From contig NZ_OU015321.1 in assembly GCF_907163105.1 (NCBI RefSeq), positions 682,001 through 746,000 of the forward strand: 64,000 nt of DNA, written 5' to 3'. The stretch is from Cloacibacterium caeni. Lineage in GTDB: Bacteria; Bacteroidota; Bacteroidia; Flavobacteriales; Weeksellaceae. The notes under the pieces are model-generated. The model was not told the origin of the DNA. It was given only the letters and a program-made list of their open reading frames with translations, and did not search any database. Both the position numbers and the translations under genes were made by a program. Positions 42,701 through 50,677 of the stretch are shown here, in pieces. Positions within the stretch are counted from its first letter, which is position 1. Every line of letters starts with the position of its first letter.

Positions 42701-42941
42701 AGCGAGATTAAGACCGATTTTAATGACTTCATTTGCGTTTATTTTTGGTTTATTGCCTCTGATTTTCGCAACAGGAATTGGTGCGGTAGGAAACCGCTCG
42801 ATTGCAACAGGTGCAGCTGTAGGTTTATTGATAGGTACATTTTTAGGATTGGTGGTAATTCCTGTATTATTCGTGATTTTCCAATATTTACAGGAAAAAA
42901 TAACGCCGCCTAAAAAACTGGAAATCAATTTGGCTGAATAA
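39798..42941 (+). CDS. RND multidrug efflux permease (HAE1/AcrB-like)
   Basis: A 1047-aa inner-membrane drug/proton antiporter. It starts with the classical FINRPVLSTVISILIVILG and PVTQYPDIAPPTVSVSANY. TM4 reads LAIGIVVDDAIVVVEAVHAK with the two aspartates of proton transfer, and the second half has LIMLVGLLAKNAILIVEFA and SATGAAVG-like ends. FFQPPSVPGFGSSAGFE corresponds to the porter domain of AcrB. It is in an operon with a GbsR-type regulator. Confidence 0.95.
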   Translation: MIKNFINRPVLSTVISILIVILGVLGLMALPVTQYPDIAPPTVSVSANYTGANAETVMKSVVVPLEEQINGVEGMSYITSSAGNDGSANIQIFFKQGVNPDIAAVNVQNRVARATPLLPSEVTRSGVVTQKQQTSALMYLSFYSENKKIDDVYLQNYLNINVIPNIKRINGVGDANVMGGKNYSMRIWLDPNKLAAYGLNPTDVTAAINEQSREAAAGSIGQNSGSSFEYVIKYVGKYNSKEQYDNIIIKSFGNGQNLMLKDVAKVELAAQSYTGRGENGNSPAISMGIFQTPGSNAQDIINDIKAYLKTAENDFPEGIHYTVNFDTNEFLDASIEKVVHTLIEAFILVFIVVFIFLQDFRSTLIPAIAVPVSIIGAFFFLNLLGYSLNLLTLFALVLAIGIVVDDAIVVVEAVHAKMEHGISDAKKATIEAMHEITGAIISITLVMAAVFIPVTFIEGPTGVFYKQFGITLIVAILISAINALTLSPVLCSLFLKPQHHDKEYEEKTTMGKFFHRFNAGFKASTDRYGRAFVYLIRHKKVTVIIFAITMGILWWANASMKKGFVPNEDRGIIFTDVQLPAGASMERTYNALKAIQQKALQIPGVKNVTISTGRGFLSGNGSNNGLAFIRLKPFEERTSDDEKIENITKKLFGMAATVPDAKVVFFQPPSVPGFGSSAGFEAVLLDKSGGDYADLDKVTQEFIGKLIERPEIEFAQTSFNTKYPQYQMSINVPVAEQSGVSVTDILNTMQGYIGGIYAADFTKYGKQFRVMVQALPDARKSPESLNALYVKTKSGVMAPISQFVTLQKTYGPQSVSRYNLFTSVKITGSNAPGYSTGDAIRAVQEVADGALNQNYEVEFTGLSREELASGSQTLLIFLLSLVFVYFILAAQYESYILPLIVIISLPLGVMGAFLGQKLAGLENNIYFQIALIMLVGLLAKNAILIVEFAVQRRHHGETLVMSAINAAKARLRPILMTSFAFIFGLLPLIFATGIGAVGNRSIATGAAVGLLIGTFLGLVVIPVLFVIFQYLQEKITPPKKLEINLAE

Positions 42942-42957
42942 TTTTAAAACTAAGTTT

Positions 42958-44364
42958 ATGAAAGTAACAATCCATAAAATCATTCTTATATTTTTCGTGA
43001 GTTTTTTGGTGATTTCTTGTCACACCAGACAGAATTACCAAAGAGCTAACGATGTGGTAGACGAAAAGCTTTTCAGAACTGATGCTTTGCCAAAAGACAG
43101 TCTAAGCATGGCAAATCTCTCTTGGAAAGAAATTTTTACCGATGCTGTTTTGCAAAAACACATCGCCAAAGCTTTAGAAAATAATCTAGACATCAGAATG
43201 GCTTTGCAAAATATTGCAAGCGCAGAAGCGTATCTAAAACAGTCAAAAGCAGCGTATCAACCCACCATTTCTGTGGGACCTGATTATTCTTTTAATACCT
43301 CGTCGCTGAACACTCAGTTCGGACAAATTGTAGGAGAAAGAAGATACATCAATCAATTTGATATTACGGCAAACCTTGGTTGGGAACTAGACCTTTGGGG
43401 AAAATTAAAAAGACAGGAAAAAGCGCAATATGCAGCCTATCTGAGTTCTGTTGCAGCGCATCAAAATGTAAAGAGCAATTTGGTGGCTTCTATTGCCACG
43501 GCGTATTATCAACTGTTGACTTTTGATGAACAGAAGAAAATTTTCAGCAATACCATAGAAATTCGAAAAAAGAATTTAGAAACCACTAAAGCATTAAAAG
43601 ATGCGGGAATAGTTTCGGAAGTGGCGGTTCAACAAAGTGAAGCGTTGGTGTATAATGCCGAAGCTTCTTTAGTGACTTTAGAGGTTCAAATTCAGATGTT
43701 AGAAAATACCATTTCTTTGTTAATGGGAGAACCTTCTCACGAAATCGAAAGAACATCCCTCAGTACACAGAATTTTGCGCTCAATACGGATTTAGGTTAT
43801 CCTAGTGCGCTTTTGGCGAATCGTCCAGATGTGAAACAGGCAGAATTTAACCTCATCAATGCTTTTGAACTCACCAATGCTGCGAAAGCACAGTTTTATC
43901 CTAGTCTTAGAATCACAGGAAGTACAGGAGTACAATCGGTAGATATTGACAAGTTATTCAGTGGAAATTCTGTTTTTGCCAATGTTTTGGTAGGATTGGC
44001 TCAACCGATTTTGAATAAAAGACAAATCAGAACCAATTACGAAGTAAGTTTGGCCAACCAAGAAAGAGCTTATCTGAATTTTAGAAAAACCATTCTGAAT
44101 GCGGGAAATGAAGTTTCAGATGCGTTGAAAATGTATAATGCTCAAGACCAATTTATCGCATTTAAGAAAAAAGAATTATCAGCGTATGATAAATCCGTAG
44201 AGTTTTCTCAGGAATTGGTGAATTACGGAATGGCAAATTATTTAGAAGTGCTGAATGCCAACGTGAATAAATTGAATGCAGAAATCAATATTGCCAATGC
44301 TCAATATTCAAAATTACAAGCAGGAGTAGAATTATACCGTGCTTTAGGAGGCGGTTGGAGATAG
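42958..44364 (+). CDS. NodT-family efflux outer-membrane lipoprotein
   Basis: A 468-aa outer-membrane factor. A lipoprotein signal (LIFFVSFLVISC) is followed by LSWKEIFTDAVLQKHIAKALENNLDIRMALQNI, GWELDLWGKLKRQEKAQYAAYL and PSALLANRPDVKQAEFNL, all hallmarks of the NodT/OprM branch. Completes the tripartite pump of this operon. Confidence 0.94.
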   Translation: MKVTIHKIILIFFVSFLVISCHTRQNYQRANDVVDEKLFRTDALPKDSLSMANLSWKEIFTDAVLQKHIAKALENNLDIRMALQNIASAEAYLKQSKAAYQPTISVGPDYSFNTSSLNTQFGQIVGERRYINQFDITANLGWELDLWGKLKRQEKAQYAAYLSSVAAHQNVKSNLVASIATAYYQLLTFDEQKKIFSNTIEIRKKNLETTKALKDAGIVSEVAVQQSEALVYNAEASLVTLEVQIQMLENTISLLMGEPSHEIERTSLSTQNFALNTDLGYPSALLANRPDVKQAEFNLINAFELTNAAKAQFYPSLRITGSTGVQSVDIDKLFSGNSVFANVLVGLAQPILNKRQIRTNYEVSLANQERAYLNFRKTILNAGNEVSDALKMYNAQDQFIAFKKKELSAYDKSVEFSQELVNYGMANYLEVLNANVNKLNAEINIANAQYSKLQAGVELYRALGGGWR

Positions 44365-44386
44365 AAAATGTTTTGAAATTTTTGTT

Positions 44387-44423
44387 AAAAAGGCGTTCAA
44401 TTTTAAGAATTGAGCGCTTTTTT
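44387..44423 (+). terminator. Rho-independent terminator
   Basis: AAAAGGCGTTCAATT pairs with AATTGAGCGCTTTT around a short loop, followed by T residues. It ends the second RND operon. Confidence 0.8.
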
Positions 44424-44514
44424 ATCTCGGAATAAGACTGTTACGGTCTTTTTAAAATTCTTTAGTAAAGGTAATTTATATTTTGTAAATTGCAAAAAGT
44501 TAAAATGGTTTGAG

Positions 44515-45117
44515 ATGAGTTTTATTATAGATCAAGAATTTAGTTTTAACACAAATGCTGAGTTAAAAAAATACAAAAAAGACGACCTTATTCACAGTGA
44601 AGGAAGTTATTCGAATTCGTTTTATTATTTGGTAAAAGGAGAACTTTCTGTCTTTCACTTTACCGAAGAAGGAAAAGAATTTTTGCAACACAAAGTGTTT
44701 GACCAAAGTTTCTTCGGGGAGCCAGCTGTTCTTTTAGGGAAGCCTTTTCCGGGAAATGTAGTGGTGACTTCAGAATGTGCAGAAGTTTACAAAATCAACA
44801 AAGATGATTTCCTCAATTATCTCAAACAAAAACCCGATTTACTCATAGAATTTACCAAGTCTATTGCCGAAAAATCCATCAGAAAAAGTAATTCTATTAA
44901 AAATATTGTGTTCCTGAATCCTGAGAACAGAATTTTCAGCCAACTCTGCGATTATAAAAAGCAAAAAAGCTGTGGCGAAGAAAAAATCCTGATTGATATT
45001 ACCCGAAAAGAACTTTCGAATATGACGGGACTCAGAACCGAAACCATCATCAGAACCGTAAAAAAAATGGAAAGAGATGGCAAGTTAGAAATCAGAAATG
45101 GTAAAATTTATTTCTAG
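44515..45117 (+). CDS. Crp/Fnr-family transcriptional regulator
   Basis: A 201-aa protein with an N-terminal cyclic-nucleotide-binding-like beta-roll (IHSEGSYSNSFYYLVKGELSVFHF, FFGEPAVLLGKPFPGNVVVTSE) and a C-terminal winged HTH (TRKELSNMTGLRTETIIRTVKKMERDGKLEI). The recognition helix keeps the Glu and the last Arg of E. coli CRP. No N-terminal cysteine cluster is seen, so it is not a classical Fe-S Fnr. I chose ATG 44515 (MSFIIDQEF); a frame open from 44410 would run through the terminator. It probably controls the downstream membrane protein and perhaps the TGTAAC sites. Confidence 0.9.
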   Translation: MSFIIDQEFSFNTNAELKKYKKDDLIHSEGSYSNSFYYLVKGELSVFHFTEEGKEFLQHKVFDQSFFGEPAVLLGKPFPGNVVVTSECAEVYKINKDDFLNYLKQKPDLLIEFTKSIAEKSIRKSNSIKNIVFLNPENRIFSQLCDYKKQKSCGEEKILIDITRKELSNMTGLRTETIIRTVKKMERDGKLEIRNGKIYF

Positions 45118-45170
45118 CCGCTGTGATTACAGTCATAGAATGAGCGTTTTAATTTCTCTAATTTTAGGGC

Positions 45171-46379
45171 ATGAAAAATCAAGCATTCTTACTTAAGTTT
45201 TCTATTTTCAGTTTTGTAATCGTTGCGATTTTAGGCGTATTGATGCGCTATAAAATTGCGTTTTCTTTGCCTTTTGTAGAACAAAAACATCTGCAAGAAG
45301 CCCATTCTCATTTTGCTTTTTACGGCTTCATCACTTCGTGCATTTACATTTTAGTAGCGCAATATTTAAGCAAAACGGTAGAAGGAATTCAGATGAAAAA
45401 ATACCAAATATTGATTGGGATTAATTTTTTCGCTTCTTACGGAATGCTGTTGAGTTTTCTCTATGCAGGATATTTTTGGCTGTCCATCATTTTTTCTACC
45501 ATCGCTTTACTGAATAGTTTTGTGTACTATTTTTTCTTGCACAGAGACCTTAAAAACCTTCAGGAAACTTCCAAAATTTGGTTTTTAGCGGCTTTTTTCT
45601 TTGCGGTATTGTCATCATTAGGCGTTTTTACATTGAGTTATATGATGGCGACTAAAAACGTGGTTCAGGAATTATATTTAGCGTCTACCTATTTTTATCT
45701 GCATTTTCAGTACAACGGATTTTTTATTTTTTCATGTCTAGGATTGCTCTTTTATCACCTGAAAGAAAAAGGAATTCTAATCAGTTCAACAGAAAGCAAA
45801 ATGATATTTTGGTTGTTGTTCATAGGATGTTTCATAGGCTTCGGTTTATCGGTTTTATGGTTGAAACTTCCTGTTTGGATTTATCTAGTCATTGTTTTGG
45901 CAACGCTTGTTCAAACTTACGGAGTTTTTCTCTTTTTTAAATGGATAAAAAATCAATGGCCAAAGATAAAAACCACGACCAATCCTTTGCAAAGATTTGT
46001 TTTCATCTATGTAGGCTTTGCTTTTGTAGTGAAAATTTTATTGCAATTGGGTTCTGTTATTCCTGCGGTTTCTCAATTTGCGTTCGGTTTTAGAAACGTG
46101 GTGATTGCGTATTTACACTTGATTTTACTGATGTGTGTTGCAACTTTTTTGTTGAGTCAAGTGATTCAAAATTTTAAAACAAGCCCAAGATTAAATACTG
46201 GATTAAAATATTTTCTGTTAAGCGTTTTTCTGAATGAATTTTTATTGGGATTAATGGGCATTTTCTCGATAAAATATGTAGCGATTCCTTTTGCCAATGA
46301 ATTTTTATTTGGAATCTCTTTACTCATTTTAATCTCCATTCTAATCATCTTTAACACCTTAAGGAAAAAAAACAATTAA
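45171..46379 (+). CDS. Polytopic membrane protein with conserved histidines
   Basis: A 402-aa protein with about eleven to twelve hydrophobic helices. Histidines stand in or near helices: HLQEAHSHFAFYGF (His40, 45, 47), YFYLHFQYNGFF (His178) and VVIAYLHLILL (His316). The pattern recalls heme-binding subunits of the heme-copper oxidase/NorB or NnrS type, but I see no complete ligand set, so the family is not assigned. It follows a Crp/Fnr regulator by 53 bp, which fits a role in respiration or NO response. Confidence 0.7.
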   Translation: MKNQAFLLKFSIFSFVIVAILGVLMRYKIAFSLPFVEQKHLQEAHSHFAFYGFITSCIYILVAQYLSKTVEGIQMKKYQILIGINFFASYGMLLSFLYAGYFWLSIIFSTIALLNSFVYYFFLHRDLKNLQETSKIWFLAAFFFAVLSSLGVFTLSYMMATKNVVQELYLASTYFYLHFQYNGFFIFSCLGLLFYHLKEKGILISSTESKMIFWLLFIGCFIGFGLSVLWLKLPVWIYLVIVLATLVQTYGVFLFFKWIKNQWPKIKTTTNPLQRFVFIYVGFAFVVKILLQLGSVIPAVSQFAFGFRNVVIAYLHLILLMCVATFLLSQVIQNFKTSPRLNTGLKYFLLSVFLNEFLLGLMGIFSIKYVAIPFANEFLFGISLLILISILIIFNTLRKKNN

Positions 46380-46403
46380 ACCCCCTTACTTTTTTATAAA
46401 TCC

Positions 46404-46443
46404 AAAAAAGGCTCACTGAATTTCAGTAAGCCTTTTTGTTTTT
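46404..46443 (+). terminator. Rho-independent terminator
   Basis: AAAGGCTCACTGAA pairs with TTCAGTAAGCCTTT (one mismatch), followed by a T-rich run. Confidence 0.82.
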
Positions 46444-47555
46444 TTGTGGAACTTAAAAAAAATAATTTTCCACCTCGATGACTGAGCGTAGTCGAAGTCA
46501 GGGTTGGGGAAAGAAAAATTTAAAAAGGATAATAAAATGAGATTACCCCAGCCCTAAAGGGAGCTCATTTTATTTCCTAAACCTATAAATTTTCCACAAT
46601 CGCTGGCTGAGCCTGTCGAAGCCACAACACAAATAAATCCGTTCGGAAAAAACATTTTAAAACACACGCTTCATCAATTCGCTAGCGAATTCCCACTTTG
46701 CTCTCTTAATAACATTGTTTTAAGTTTAAAATCTTTGCGTTTAAAATAATTCAGATTCCTAATCGTAAGTAAAAAACAGAACCGTGTCTTTCTGAACGAA
46801 GCACAGCATAGTGAAGAATCTCTTCATAAAGAAAAATATTTCAACTTCACATCTTCACAATTTCCAATGTTCCTCAGTGCGCTCAAAAACACAATCATTT
46901 CACCCCATCTCCGTGCACTTTGTGATAGAAATACTCGTATCTCGTACCTCATCCCACATCAATTTCCACCCCGCTTCATAGCGAATGAATTTCGCCAACT
47001 TTGCTCCCTTAAAAACATAAAGGATATAAAAAAATCTTTGCGTGTAAAAAATCAGAATTCACAACTAACTATAAACAATTTTCCACCCTTTAGGGTTGGG
47101 GAAAAGAAAATTGTGTCTGTTAAAGTGGCATTGTCTATTGGAGCTGTAGTTTTTGCATAAAACCCAATGCCTCATATTTTTAATCCGTGGCTTCCATCTC
47201 ATCACCACATAACCACATCATCACATCACCACATCATCACATCAATTTCCACCCCGCTTCAAAGCGAATGAATTTCGCCAACTTTGCTTCCTTAAAACAT
47301 AATGAGAATAAAAAAAACTTTGTGTTTAAAACAATTATCTGTTGGCGCGGATTTCTAATCCGTGACTTTCTATATCTTATTTCATTTATTTTATATAAAT
47401 TTGTTAGAAACTAATAAACAGAAACTCAAATAAAGAAAAACACAAGCACATACAATCTTTTTAAAACGGATATTTCAATAAATATAAGAGTATCACATTT
47501 ATACGTCTATTTGAGTGATGTGCAATTTCCAAAAAAACTTTAAAATTGAAAACGG
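46444..47555. repeat. 1.1-kb repeat-rich intergenic island
   Basis: No credible gene. In order: GACTGAGCGTAGTCGAAGTC (46480-46499), TGGCTGAGCCTGTCGAAGCCA (46603-46623), AATTCGCTAGCGAATT palindrome element (46677-46692) running to CTTTGCGTTTAAAA, GTCTTTCTGAACGAAGC element (46786-46824), GTTCCTCAGTGCGCTCAAAAAC (from 46870), CGCTTCATAGCGAATGAATTTC (from 46973), CACCCTTTAGGGTTGGGG (about 47087), TAATCCGTGGCTTCC with CATCAC simple repeats (47178-47243), CGCTTCAAAGCGAATGAA (from 47257) and GGCGCGGATTTCTAATCCGTG (from 47344). Short ORFs here are repeat-derived. Confidence 0.78.
47344..47418 (+). promoter_or_regulatory. Repeat-borne promoter module, copy 2
   Basis: Ungapped counterpart of 35371-35445. 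It starts GGCGCGGATTTCTAATCCGT, has TATAAATTTG with the -7 match TAAATTTG (47396-47403), and ends TTAGAAACTAA. Confidence 0.6.
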
Positions 47556-47999
47556 ATGACTGAAATTGAAAAAATCAACGAAGAATTAAGAAACTACAAA
47601 CTATTTAAAATCCAAAGAATAAATACTAAACAACAGCAATTTAATGAATTGAAAAACGACTTATTTAGCATTCAAAAAAATGAAATAGCAACTTATATGT
47701 TATCAGCGTTAAATATAATTGCAATAATTTCTTTGGTATACTACTTAATGAAATCTATTAATGACGAACTTTTTTTTGAAGTTAATAAAGAAATAATTCT
47801 TTTAAATTTTGTAATTATTTTAGTTTTATCAATATATTTTACAACGAAACTCATATTAAACAATATAGCGCTGAAAAAACATATAAAATCGTGTGAAGAA
47901 GCTGTTAATTATTTTTCAAATGAAAGTGAAAAATTAAAAAGCATGTATGAAAATTATGTAGATAATTATTTAGAATTAAATAAAAAACAAACCCGATAG
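47556..47999 (+). CDS. Hypothetical protein with two membrane helices and a coiled coil
   Basis: A 147-aa protein: a charged helical start (EIEKINEELRNYKLFKIQRINTKQQQFNELKN), two hydrophobic segments (TYMLSALNIIAIISLVYYLM and IILLNFVIILVLSIYFTTKLIL), then a second charged helix. No family recognised. It is very AT-rich and flanked on both sides by palindromic repeats, so it may be horizontally acquired. Confidence 0.62.
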   Translation: MTEIEKINEELRNYKLFKIQRINTKQQQFNELKNDLFSIQKNEIATYMLSALNIIAIISLVYYLMKSINDELFFEVNKEIILLNFVIILVLSIYFTTKLILNNIALKKHIKSCEEAVNYFSNESEKLKSMYENYVDNYLELNKKQTR

Positions 48000-48030
48000 C
48001 GCAGATTTTTAATCCCACGAACGGAAGCAA
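47993..48030 (+). repeat. Palindromic repeat (AGCGCAGATTTTTAATCCCACG variant)
   Basis: A degenerate copy of the GCGCGGATTTTTAATCCGTG repeat. It overlaps the last codons and stop of the preceding gene, so the C-terminal residues (TR) may be repeat-derived. Confidence 0.5.
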
Positions 48031-48102
48031 ACTTCCTCCGTGATATTTCACAAATCCTCCGAACCATTATAGCTAATATGCTTTCCGAACAGAACCCACA
48101 AT

Positions 48103-48684
48103 ATGAAAATATCTGAAAAATCCAACCAAGAAATTATTGAGCAACTGACTAAAATTGCAAACAATATCGACTCGACTAAAGAAAATTATCTTCTGTCATA
48201 CCCTCACTTTTTGAATTATTTCAAAAATTTAGAAAATATAAATTTAGAGAATTTAATCATCGGAATAAGTTTTACTTACTCTTGGATGCCGACAATTTTA
48301 AAATCAATCAAACTCGAAAATCCTGAAAAAATTCTTTCAACTTTAAACGAAGTAAAAAACGGACAAAGAATAAACGAAGAGCAACTTGGAACTTTGAAAA
48401 GTTCTTTCAACAATTCACTTGTTGGAACTTCAAAATTATTACATTTTATCAATCCAAAACAATACGCAATTTGGGATAGCCGAGTTTTTCGATTTCTAAA
48501 CAACGAAGAACCTCATAAATACAAACTAGAAAAGCCAAAAACTTATCTTGAATATCTTGATTTTATCGAAAATTTAAAAAACGAAAAAGCTTTTGATACT
48601 TTTTTCAACTTGATTAAACAAAAAGTTGGTTATGAAATTAGCGAATATCGAGCTTTAGAACTTGCATTTTTTAAAGGAGAATAA
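48103..48684 (+). CDS. Hypothetical protein, possibly OGG/HhH-glycosylase-like
   Basis: A 193-aa cytoplasmic, mainly helical protein. The segment VGTSKLLHFINPKQYAIWDSRVFRFL resembles the conserved core of OGG-fold/HhH-like proteins (K..HF.P....I.DSRV), but I am not certain of the family. The genes at 48103 and 48687 are 2 bp apart and likely form a two-gene unit flanked by palindromic repeats, like a small accessory cassette. Confidence 0.62.
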   Translation: MKISEKSNQEIIEQLTKIANNIDSTKENYLLSYPHFLNYFKNLENINLENLIIGISFTYSWMPTILKSIKLENPEKILSTLNEVKNGQRINEEQLGTLKSSFNNSLVGTSKLLHFINPKQYAIWDSRVFRFLNNEEPHKYKLEKPKTYLEYLDFIENLKNEKAFDTFFNLIKQKVGYEISEYRALELAFFKGE

Positions 48685-48686
48685 TT

Positions 48687-48980
48687 ATGGAGCCAACATA
48701 TCGAGAACAAATAATTGAAACAATCAACAATTTAATTGAAGCTAGAAATATCATCTTTGAGCAAATTTTAAATCTTGCAATGTCTAATGAATTTAGTCAT
48801 TTAAAAGAAGCTTTTGACCAAGGAGACATTTATTCTTTTTCCTTAAATCATTTTGAAGATATGGAAGATGTAAACGTTCAAAAAATGGTAAAACTTTGTA
48901 GAAAAACCGAAGAAACTATTTTTACGATTATGGACCTAAATGGCATAAACGAAAACGAAGTAAAACTTAATGAAGTATAA
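48687..48980 (+). CDS. Hypothetical small acidic helical protein
   Basis: A 97-aa acidic protein (MEPTYREQIIETINNLIEAR ... FEDMEDVNVQKMVKL) that starts 2 bp after the preceding gene and is probably co-translated with it. It has no signal, no membrane segment and no recognised family. It could be a partner or immunity-type protein of the upstream gene; this is a guess from gene pairing only. Confidence 0.55.
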   Translation: MEPTYREQIIETINNLIEARNIIFEQILNLAMSNEFSHLKEAFDQGDIYSFSLNHFEDMEDVNVQKMVKLCRKTEETIFTIMDLNGINENEVKLNEV

Positions 48981-49298
48981 TCCGATGGCGCAGATTTTTA
49001 ATCCGTGACTACAAAACAGAACTCTGTCATTCTGAACGAAGCGTAGCCTAGTGCAGAATCTTTTTATCCAGTAAAAGATTTCAATTTCACAACTTCATAA
49101 CTTCACGATTTCGCAATTTCACAACTTCATAACTTCACGATTTCGCAAATTTACAAATTTACGACTTCACATCATCGCATCATCACATCACCACATCACC
49201 ACATCAATTTTCACCCCGCTTGAAAGCGAATGAATTTCGCCAACTTTGCTCCCTTAAAAACATAATGAGAATAAAAAAATCTTTGCGTATAAAAACAA
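48975..49298. repeat. Repeat cluster with a perfect 32-bp tandem duplication
   Basis: GGCGCAGATTTTTAATCCGTG (48987-49007), GTCATTCTGAACGAAGC (49026-49064), two exact 32-bp units AATTTCACAACTTCATAACT... (49083-49114 and 49115-49146), CATCACATCACCACATCACC simple repeats (about 49170-49205), then CGCTTGAAAGCGAATGAATTTC (49217 on) ending CTTTGCGTATAAAA. No gene. Confidence 0.78.
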
Positions 49299-49943
49299 TT
49301 ACCCAAGAAACCCCATCCCAAGAATCTCCTCACCCTCATAAATAGCAACAAACTGCAAAGTTTCCTCCTCTTGGAAATAGGAATCAAAAGTGAAAATACC
49401 ATTGTCAACACTAACTTTTTGCTCTTGAATCTCAAAATGGTAACTTTCGTAATTCGGTAAAATAGAAACTAAATGCAGAGTGGGTAGAGTAAGTGGCGTA
49501 TTGAGCTCTACAGAAATCCCCTCATCATAGCTTGTTTTTTTAATAAAATCCTTCGCCGAAGGAATCTTCCCAAATACAAAAGAAGATAGTAATTTTTTCC
49601 CTTCTGTGGTTTTCAAACCTTGGTAAACAGTCCTTTTTCCACGTTCAGAAACGTTGTCCAAATCTTTAATCGCGGTCATCAATTGGGCAAATTTCTGATA
49701 CAGATATCGGTCGCCACACTTTTTATAGTAAGGATAAATGGCATTTCTGAGCATTTTCCCCGTTTTAGAACAATGCCCAAACTCACTGCTGTTTTCTCTT
49801 ACTCGAGCATAATTTTCCTTAGTTTTAAAATTATCTCGATTAAAACCACTTTTCTTGCGCACTACAGAAACGCCGTTTAGTTCATAAAAAACCAAACCAT
49901 CTATAGACCCCTGAAATTGTAAAATGCTCTTGTATCTCGCCAT
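49299..49943 (-). CDS. Conserved hypothetical protein of flavobacteria
   Basis: A 214-aa protein starting MARYKSILQFQGSIDGLVFYELNGVSVVRKKSGFN, with RENSSEFGHCSKTGKMLRNAIYPY. Proteins with a G(S/T)xxGLxFY..GxxVRxKxG start and an (R)ENxxEFGxxxKxGxxxR helix are common in Flavobacteriia, and their function is unknown. The second half is beta-rich, like a bacteroidete Ig-like domain. There is no signal peptide. The stop lies 6 bp from a repeat element. Confidence 0.72.
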   Translation of the reverse strand: MARYKSILQFQGSIDGLVFYELNGVSVVRKKSGFNRDNFKTKENYARVRENSSEFGHCSKTGKMLRNAIYPYYKKCGDRYLYQKFAQLMTAIKDLDNVSERGKRTVYQGLKTTEGKKLLSSFVFGKIPSAKDFIKKTSYDEGISVELNTPLTLPTLHLVSILPNYESYHFEIQEQKVSVDNGIFTFDSYFQEEETLQFVAIYEGEEILGMGFLG

Positions 49944-50001
49944 GGGTTAATCAAATGAATATCAAAAGTAAGGAATCGTCATGACATGCACAACTTTAAT
50001 A

Positions 50002-50034
50002 TATAGTTATAGTATAGTTATAGTATAGTTTATA
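50002..50034. repeat. Short 11-bp tandem repeat in a promoter region
   Basis: TATAGTTATAG occurs twice and partly a third time, within the gap between two divergent genes. It may be promoter-associated AT-rich DNA. Confidence 0.5.
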
Positions 50035-50149
50035 TATAAATAATTAATGTTATATTTGTATAAAAGTAGTAAATAAAGGGTGTTATAAGCGATGAATTCC
50101 AATAATGAATAAAACGCTGTAACTTCTAAAAAAGAGGGAAAACTGAATC

Positions 50150-50674
50150 ATGAATAAAAGAATATTTTTTCTAATTGTACTCATACTCACGGTAATTTCT
50201 TGTGGCTCCCGCAAAACGGTGTCTCACAAACCTAACACTTCCACAGAGAACCTTAGAAACCTAACCTCCAAATTTGAAGGTCAAAATTCATATCAAGTCA
50301 AAAAAATCCTAAATGATGCCGAAGATTTCTTAGGAGCTCCTTATAAACTGGGCGGAACTAGCAAGTCTGGACTAGATTGCAGCGGGTTGGTCATTAATGT
50401 ATACAATGAAAACAAGGTGAAAATGCCAAGACGTTCCATAGACCAAGCACAACAAGGAAAAAAAATAGAAATTTGGGAAGCAAAACCCGGGGATTTGTTA
50501 TTTTTTGCGACCAATGGTAATGGAGCAGTTTCGCATGTTGGCATTGTAAAAGAGATTAAAAACAGAGGAGAAATTACCTTCATTCATGCTTCTACTTCTA
50601 AAGGAGTAATTGTATCTTCGCTGAACGAAAAATATTGGAACAAAGCTTTTCTCTTTGCCAAAAGAGTACTCTAA
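50150..50674 (+). CDS. NlpC/P60-family (C40) peptidase, lipoprotein
   Basis: A 174-aa cell-wall hydrolase. Lipoprotein signal MNKRIFFLIVLILTVISC (Cys18). The NlpC/P60 domain shows YKLGGTSKSGLDCSGLV (catalytic Cys77), KPGDLLFFA, SHVGIV (His129) and FIHAST (His146). It would cleave D-Glu/mDAP peptide bonds in peptidoglycan, like Spr/YafL. It is 3 bp ahead of a hypothetical gene. Confidence 0.93.
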   Translation: MNKRIFFLIVLILTVISCGSRKTVSHKPNTSTENLRNLTSKFEGQNSYQVKKILNDAEDFLGAPYKLGGTSKSGLDCSGLVINVYNENKVKMPRRSIDQAQQGKKIEIWEAKPGDLLFFATNGNGAVSHVGIVKEIKNRGEITFIHASTSKGVIVSSLNEKYWNKAFLFAKRVL

Positions 50675-50677
50675 ATA

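Noticed and set aside
44410-44514. 35-residue N-terminal extension of the Crp/Fnr protein
   Set aside because: It would be translated through the terminator of the preceding operon; ATG 44515 gives the standard Crp start.
46867-47160. 97-aa ORF in the repeat island
   Set aside because: Made of three different intergenic repeat elements read in one frame; no protein-like composition and no start signal.
47187-47414. 75-aa ORF rich in His, Ser and Pro
   Set aside because: Translation of CATCAC simple repeats and the CGCTTCAAAGCG element; copies elsewhere are not open.
49170-49210. CATCACATCACC direct repeats as a possible CRISPR-like array
   Set aside because: Units are too short, spacers are absent, and no cas genes are in the window.
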